Both the position numbers and the translations under genes were made by a program. 8,987 nucleotides of DNA, taken from assembly GCA_019246455.1 (NCBI GenBank), contig JAFAQJ010000341.1, positions 1 through 8,987 on the forward strand, given 5' to 3'. Positions 7,070-8,987 of the stretch are shown here, piece after piece. The notes under the pieces are model-generated. The model saw only the letters and a program-made list of their open reading frames with translations, did not search any database and was not told the origin of the DNA. The stretch is from Pseudolabrys sp. GTDB lineage: Bacteria; Pseudomonadota; Alphaproteobacteria; Rhizobiales; Xanthobacteraceae. The stretch's first letter is position 1, and the number at the start of each line of letters is the position of its first letter.

Positions 7070-8673
7070 TGCGCCTCGGCGGCGGCGCCCGGCGCCGGCG
7101 CTCGTGGCTTCCTCAGCATGACGCCGAGCGCAGCGAGCACGACAAACAACGCGGTGAGAATCCAGAATACGTCAGCGAAGCTCATCACCAGCGCCTGACC
7201 ACGCACCATTAGCGACATCTGCTTGAGCGCCATCATCTGCGCATCGGAGCCGGGCAGCGATTGCGTCAGCTTCGACCAGGTTTCCATGGCCGGCAGACGC
7301 GACCAGTTCACCGCCTCATGCAGCCGCGCGAGATGCAAATCCATGCGATCGTTGAGGACCGTGTTAATCGCGGCGAGACCGATCGCCCCGCCAAGATTGC
7401 GCATCAGGTTGAACAGGCCGGACGCGTTCTTCATACGGTCGGGGGTGAGCGTGCCGAGCGCCGTATTCGTGACCGGAACAATGGCGCACATCAGCCCGAT
7501 GCCACGGAAAATCTGCGGCCAAAACAGTTCCCAGAAATCCCAGTCGCGGGTCAGCGACGTCATCTGCCAGGTCCCGAACGCAAACAATAGAAAGCCGGCC
7601 ATCAACACATAGCGCGGATCGAAACGCTGGCTGAGCTGGCCGACGATGGGCGCGCTGAAAAACATCGCCATGCCGGAGATAAACATGGTGTCGCCGATCA
7701 TCATCGCGTTGTAGCCGCGCACCTGCGCGAGGTAGACCGGGTAGAGATAAGTCAGGCCGTAAAGCCCGATGCCGAGCACGAACGAGAACAGGCTGCCGAC
7801 CGCGAAGTTGCGATCGGCGAAGGCGCGCAGATCGACGATCGGCACGCGCGCAGTCAGCACGCGAACGAAGAAAGCGATGGCAGACGCGGCCGAGATGAAT
7901 GACCAGAAGACGATGGCACCGTCCTCGAACCAGTCATTGCGCGGCCCCTCTTCCAGCGCGTACTCGAGCGCACCGAGAAAACCCGCCATGAACAGCAGGC
8001 CCCACCAGTCGAAATGGTCGAGTAGCGAATAGTCCGGCTTGTCGAAATCGATCAGCAGCCAAGTCGAGATCGTCACGATGATTCCGGGCACGATGTTCAC
8101 GAAGAACAGCCAGTGCCATGACAGCGCTTCGGTAACGTAGCCGCCGACGGTCGGACCGATGGTGGGGGCGAGGGTGGCGATCAGCCCGACCACCGGGGCT
8201 ACGAGCTTCTGCCGGGGGCCTGCGAAAATCACGTAAGCCGCGGCAAAGACGGTCGGCACCATGCCGCCGCCGATAAAACCTTGCAGGGCGCGCCAGACGA
8301 TCATGCTGCCGATCGAGCTCGAAAACCCGCACATCACGCTGGCAAGCGTGAAGCCGGCGGCCGACAGCGAGAACAAGAGGCGCGTACCGAGCGCGCGCGA
8401 CAGGAAGCCCGACAGCGGGATCGCGATCACCTCGGCGATCAAATAAGACGTCTGCACCCACGGGATTTCGTCCGCCGAGGCCGACAGACCGGCCTGAATC
8501 TCGGCGAGCGAGGCCGACACGATCTGGATGTCGAGGAACGCCATGAACATGCCGAAGCACATGGCGATGAAGGCCATGACCCGGCGTGGATCGAGACGGT
8601 CCGCGCTTCCGGCTCCACCGGTCGGGGAACGGGCGGAAGCCGGAAGCGCGGCGGTGGTGGTGAGCGAACTCAT
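7066..8673 (-). CDS. emrB: EmrB/QacA-family (DHA2) MFS multidrug efflux transporter
   Basis: The 535-residue inner-membrane protein has the length and pattern of the 14-TM DHA2 drug:proton antiporters. A Ser/Ala/Thr-rich cytoplasmic tail (1-30) precedes TM1, which carries [14 protein letters not shown] (46-59), the motif D1 region. [18 protein letters not shown] (72-89) and the motif-A-like LSRALGTR follow, then [14 protein letters not shown] (127-140) and the antiporter motif C in TM5, with GPTVGG (173-178). The start ATG at 8673 has GAGAG 4 nt upstream and lies 15 nt after the stop of the preceding HlyD-family gene, as in emrAB operons, so the pair should build a periplasm-spanning pump with an outer-membrane channel not seen here. 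Its stop (7068-7066) overlaps the stop of the convergent oxoprolinase gene. The exported substrate is unknown, and nothing links it to the lactam genes except proximity. Confidence 0.93.
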   Translation of the reverse strand: MSSLTTTAALPASARSPTGGAGSADRLDPRRVMAFIAMCFGMFMAFLDIQIVSASLAEIQAGLSASADEIPWVQTSYLIAEVIAIPLSGFLSRALGTRLLFSLSAAGFTLASVMCGFSSSIGSMIVWRALQGFIGGGMVPTVFAAAYVIFAGPRQKLVAPVVGLIATLAPTIGPTVGGYVTEALSWHWLFFVNIVPGIIVTISTWLLIDFDKPDYSLLDHFDWWGLLFMAGFLGALEYALEEGPRNDWFEDGAIVFWSFISAASAIAFFVRVLTARVPIVDLRAFADRNFAVGSLFSFVLGIGLYGLTYLYPVYLAQVRGYNAMMIGDTMFISGMAMFFSAPIVGQLSQRFDPRYVLMAGFLLFAFGTWQMTSLTRDWDFWELFWPQIFRGIGLMCAIVPVTNTALGTLTPDRMKNASGLFNLMRNLGGAIGLAAINTVLNDRMDLHLARLHEAVNWSRLPAMETWSKLTQSLPGSDAQMMALKQMSLMVRGQALVMSFADVFWILTALFVVLAALGVMLRKPRAPAPGAAAEAH

Positions 8674-8688
8674 GATACTCTCAGCTCA

Positions 8689-8987
8689 TCACCGAAGATC
8701 GGATGAAGGCGACAGCGCGGCGAGCGAACGCTGTTTTTCTGACGCGACAGCCGTGGGTTTGGTGTTGACGCTCACGACGACCGACATGCCGGGCCGCAAC
8801 TGGCGCTGCGCCGCGATCTCCGCGGGGACGCGGACGCGCACCGCGATACGCTGCACGATCTTGGTAAAGTTGCCGGTCGCATTGTCCGGCGGCAGCAGCG
8901 AGAACACCGCGCCGGACGCCGGCGACAGGCTGGCGACTTCGCCCTTGATCTCGTGGCCGGGAATCGCGTCGACGCTGACGTTCACGG
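8689..8987 (-). CDS. emrA: HlyD/EmrA-family membrane fusion protein, C-terminal fragment (truncated by window edge)
   Basis: About 99 codons, open to the right edge, encode the C-terminal part of a periplasmic adaptor. The beta-barrel and membrane-proximal region is visible: IPGHEIKGEVASLSPASG, then PPDNATGNFTKIVQRIAVRV, then LRPGMSVVVSVNT. The NATGNFTKIVQR stretch followed by the Pro-Gly-Met block is diagnostic for EmrA-type fusion proteins. The stop TGA is at 8691-8689, and emrB follows 15 nt later on the same strand. The N-terminal membrane anchor, the coiled coil and any regulator upstream are outside the window, so the start is unknown. The valine/GTG at the right edge is internal to the protein, not a start. 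The role is to link the EmrB pump to an outer-membrane TolC-like channel. Confidence 0.88.
   Translation of the reverse strand, partial: VNVSVDAIPGHEIKGEVASLSPASGAVFSLLPPDNATGNFTKIVQRIAVRVRVPAEIAAQRQLRPGMSVVVSVNTKPTAVASEKQRSLAALSPSSDLR

Overview
The window is GC-rich, densely coded DNA whose protein families and codon style fit an alphaproteobacterium, probably Hyphomicrobiales (Bradyrhizobium/Rhodopseudomonas-like). That placement is an impression, not a measured result. Seven protein-coding genes are visible, two of them cut by the window edges. No rRNA, tRNA, CRISPR array, insertion sequence or phage gene was seen.

Layout: (1) 1-75, minus strand, the first 25 codons of an exported protein with a clear signal peptide. 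(2) 76-200, an intergenic stretch with an 11-bp direct repeat and a long terminator hairpin. (3) 201-2346, minus strand, a two-gene operon: a DUF1445/YcsI-type protein (D-glutamate cyclase-like, 'putative hydro-lyase') followed by a 12-TM MFS carboxylate-type transporter. (4) 2457-3347, plus strand, a LysR-type regulator divergent from that operon. (5) 3458-7069, plus strand, a 1203-residue fused HyuA-HyuB protein of the ATP-dependent 5-oxoprolinase/hydantoinase family. (6) 7066-8987, minus strand, an EmrAB-type drug-efflux pair (EmrB complete, EmrA cut), whose end overlaps the end of the oxoprolinase gene.

The main observation is regulatory. An almost identical promoter/operator module occurs twice, in opposite orientation, on either side of lysR. 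Each copy reads, toward the metabolic gene it precedes: TGATAA-N7-TTATCA, 4 nt, a 24-nt block identical in both copies, then exactly 47 nt to the start codon. One copy precedes the DUF1445 gene and the other precedes the oxoprolinase gene. The first palindrome contains a perfect T-N11-A core, as expected for a LysR-type binding site. Copy 1 also lies just upstream of lysR itself, which would allow autoregulation. This ties the DUF1445 protein, the MFS transporter and the oxoprolinase into one probable regulon.

Working model (inference): the MFS protein imports an organic or amino acid, the DUF1445 protein forms or handles a cyclic lactam such as 5-oxoproline (known for the D-glutamate cyclase relatives), and the fused oxoprolinase opens the lactam with ATP to give an amino acid such as glutamate. 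LysR would sense a pathway ligand. The emrAB pair looks unrelated in function.
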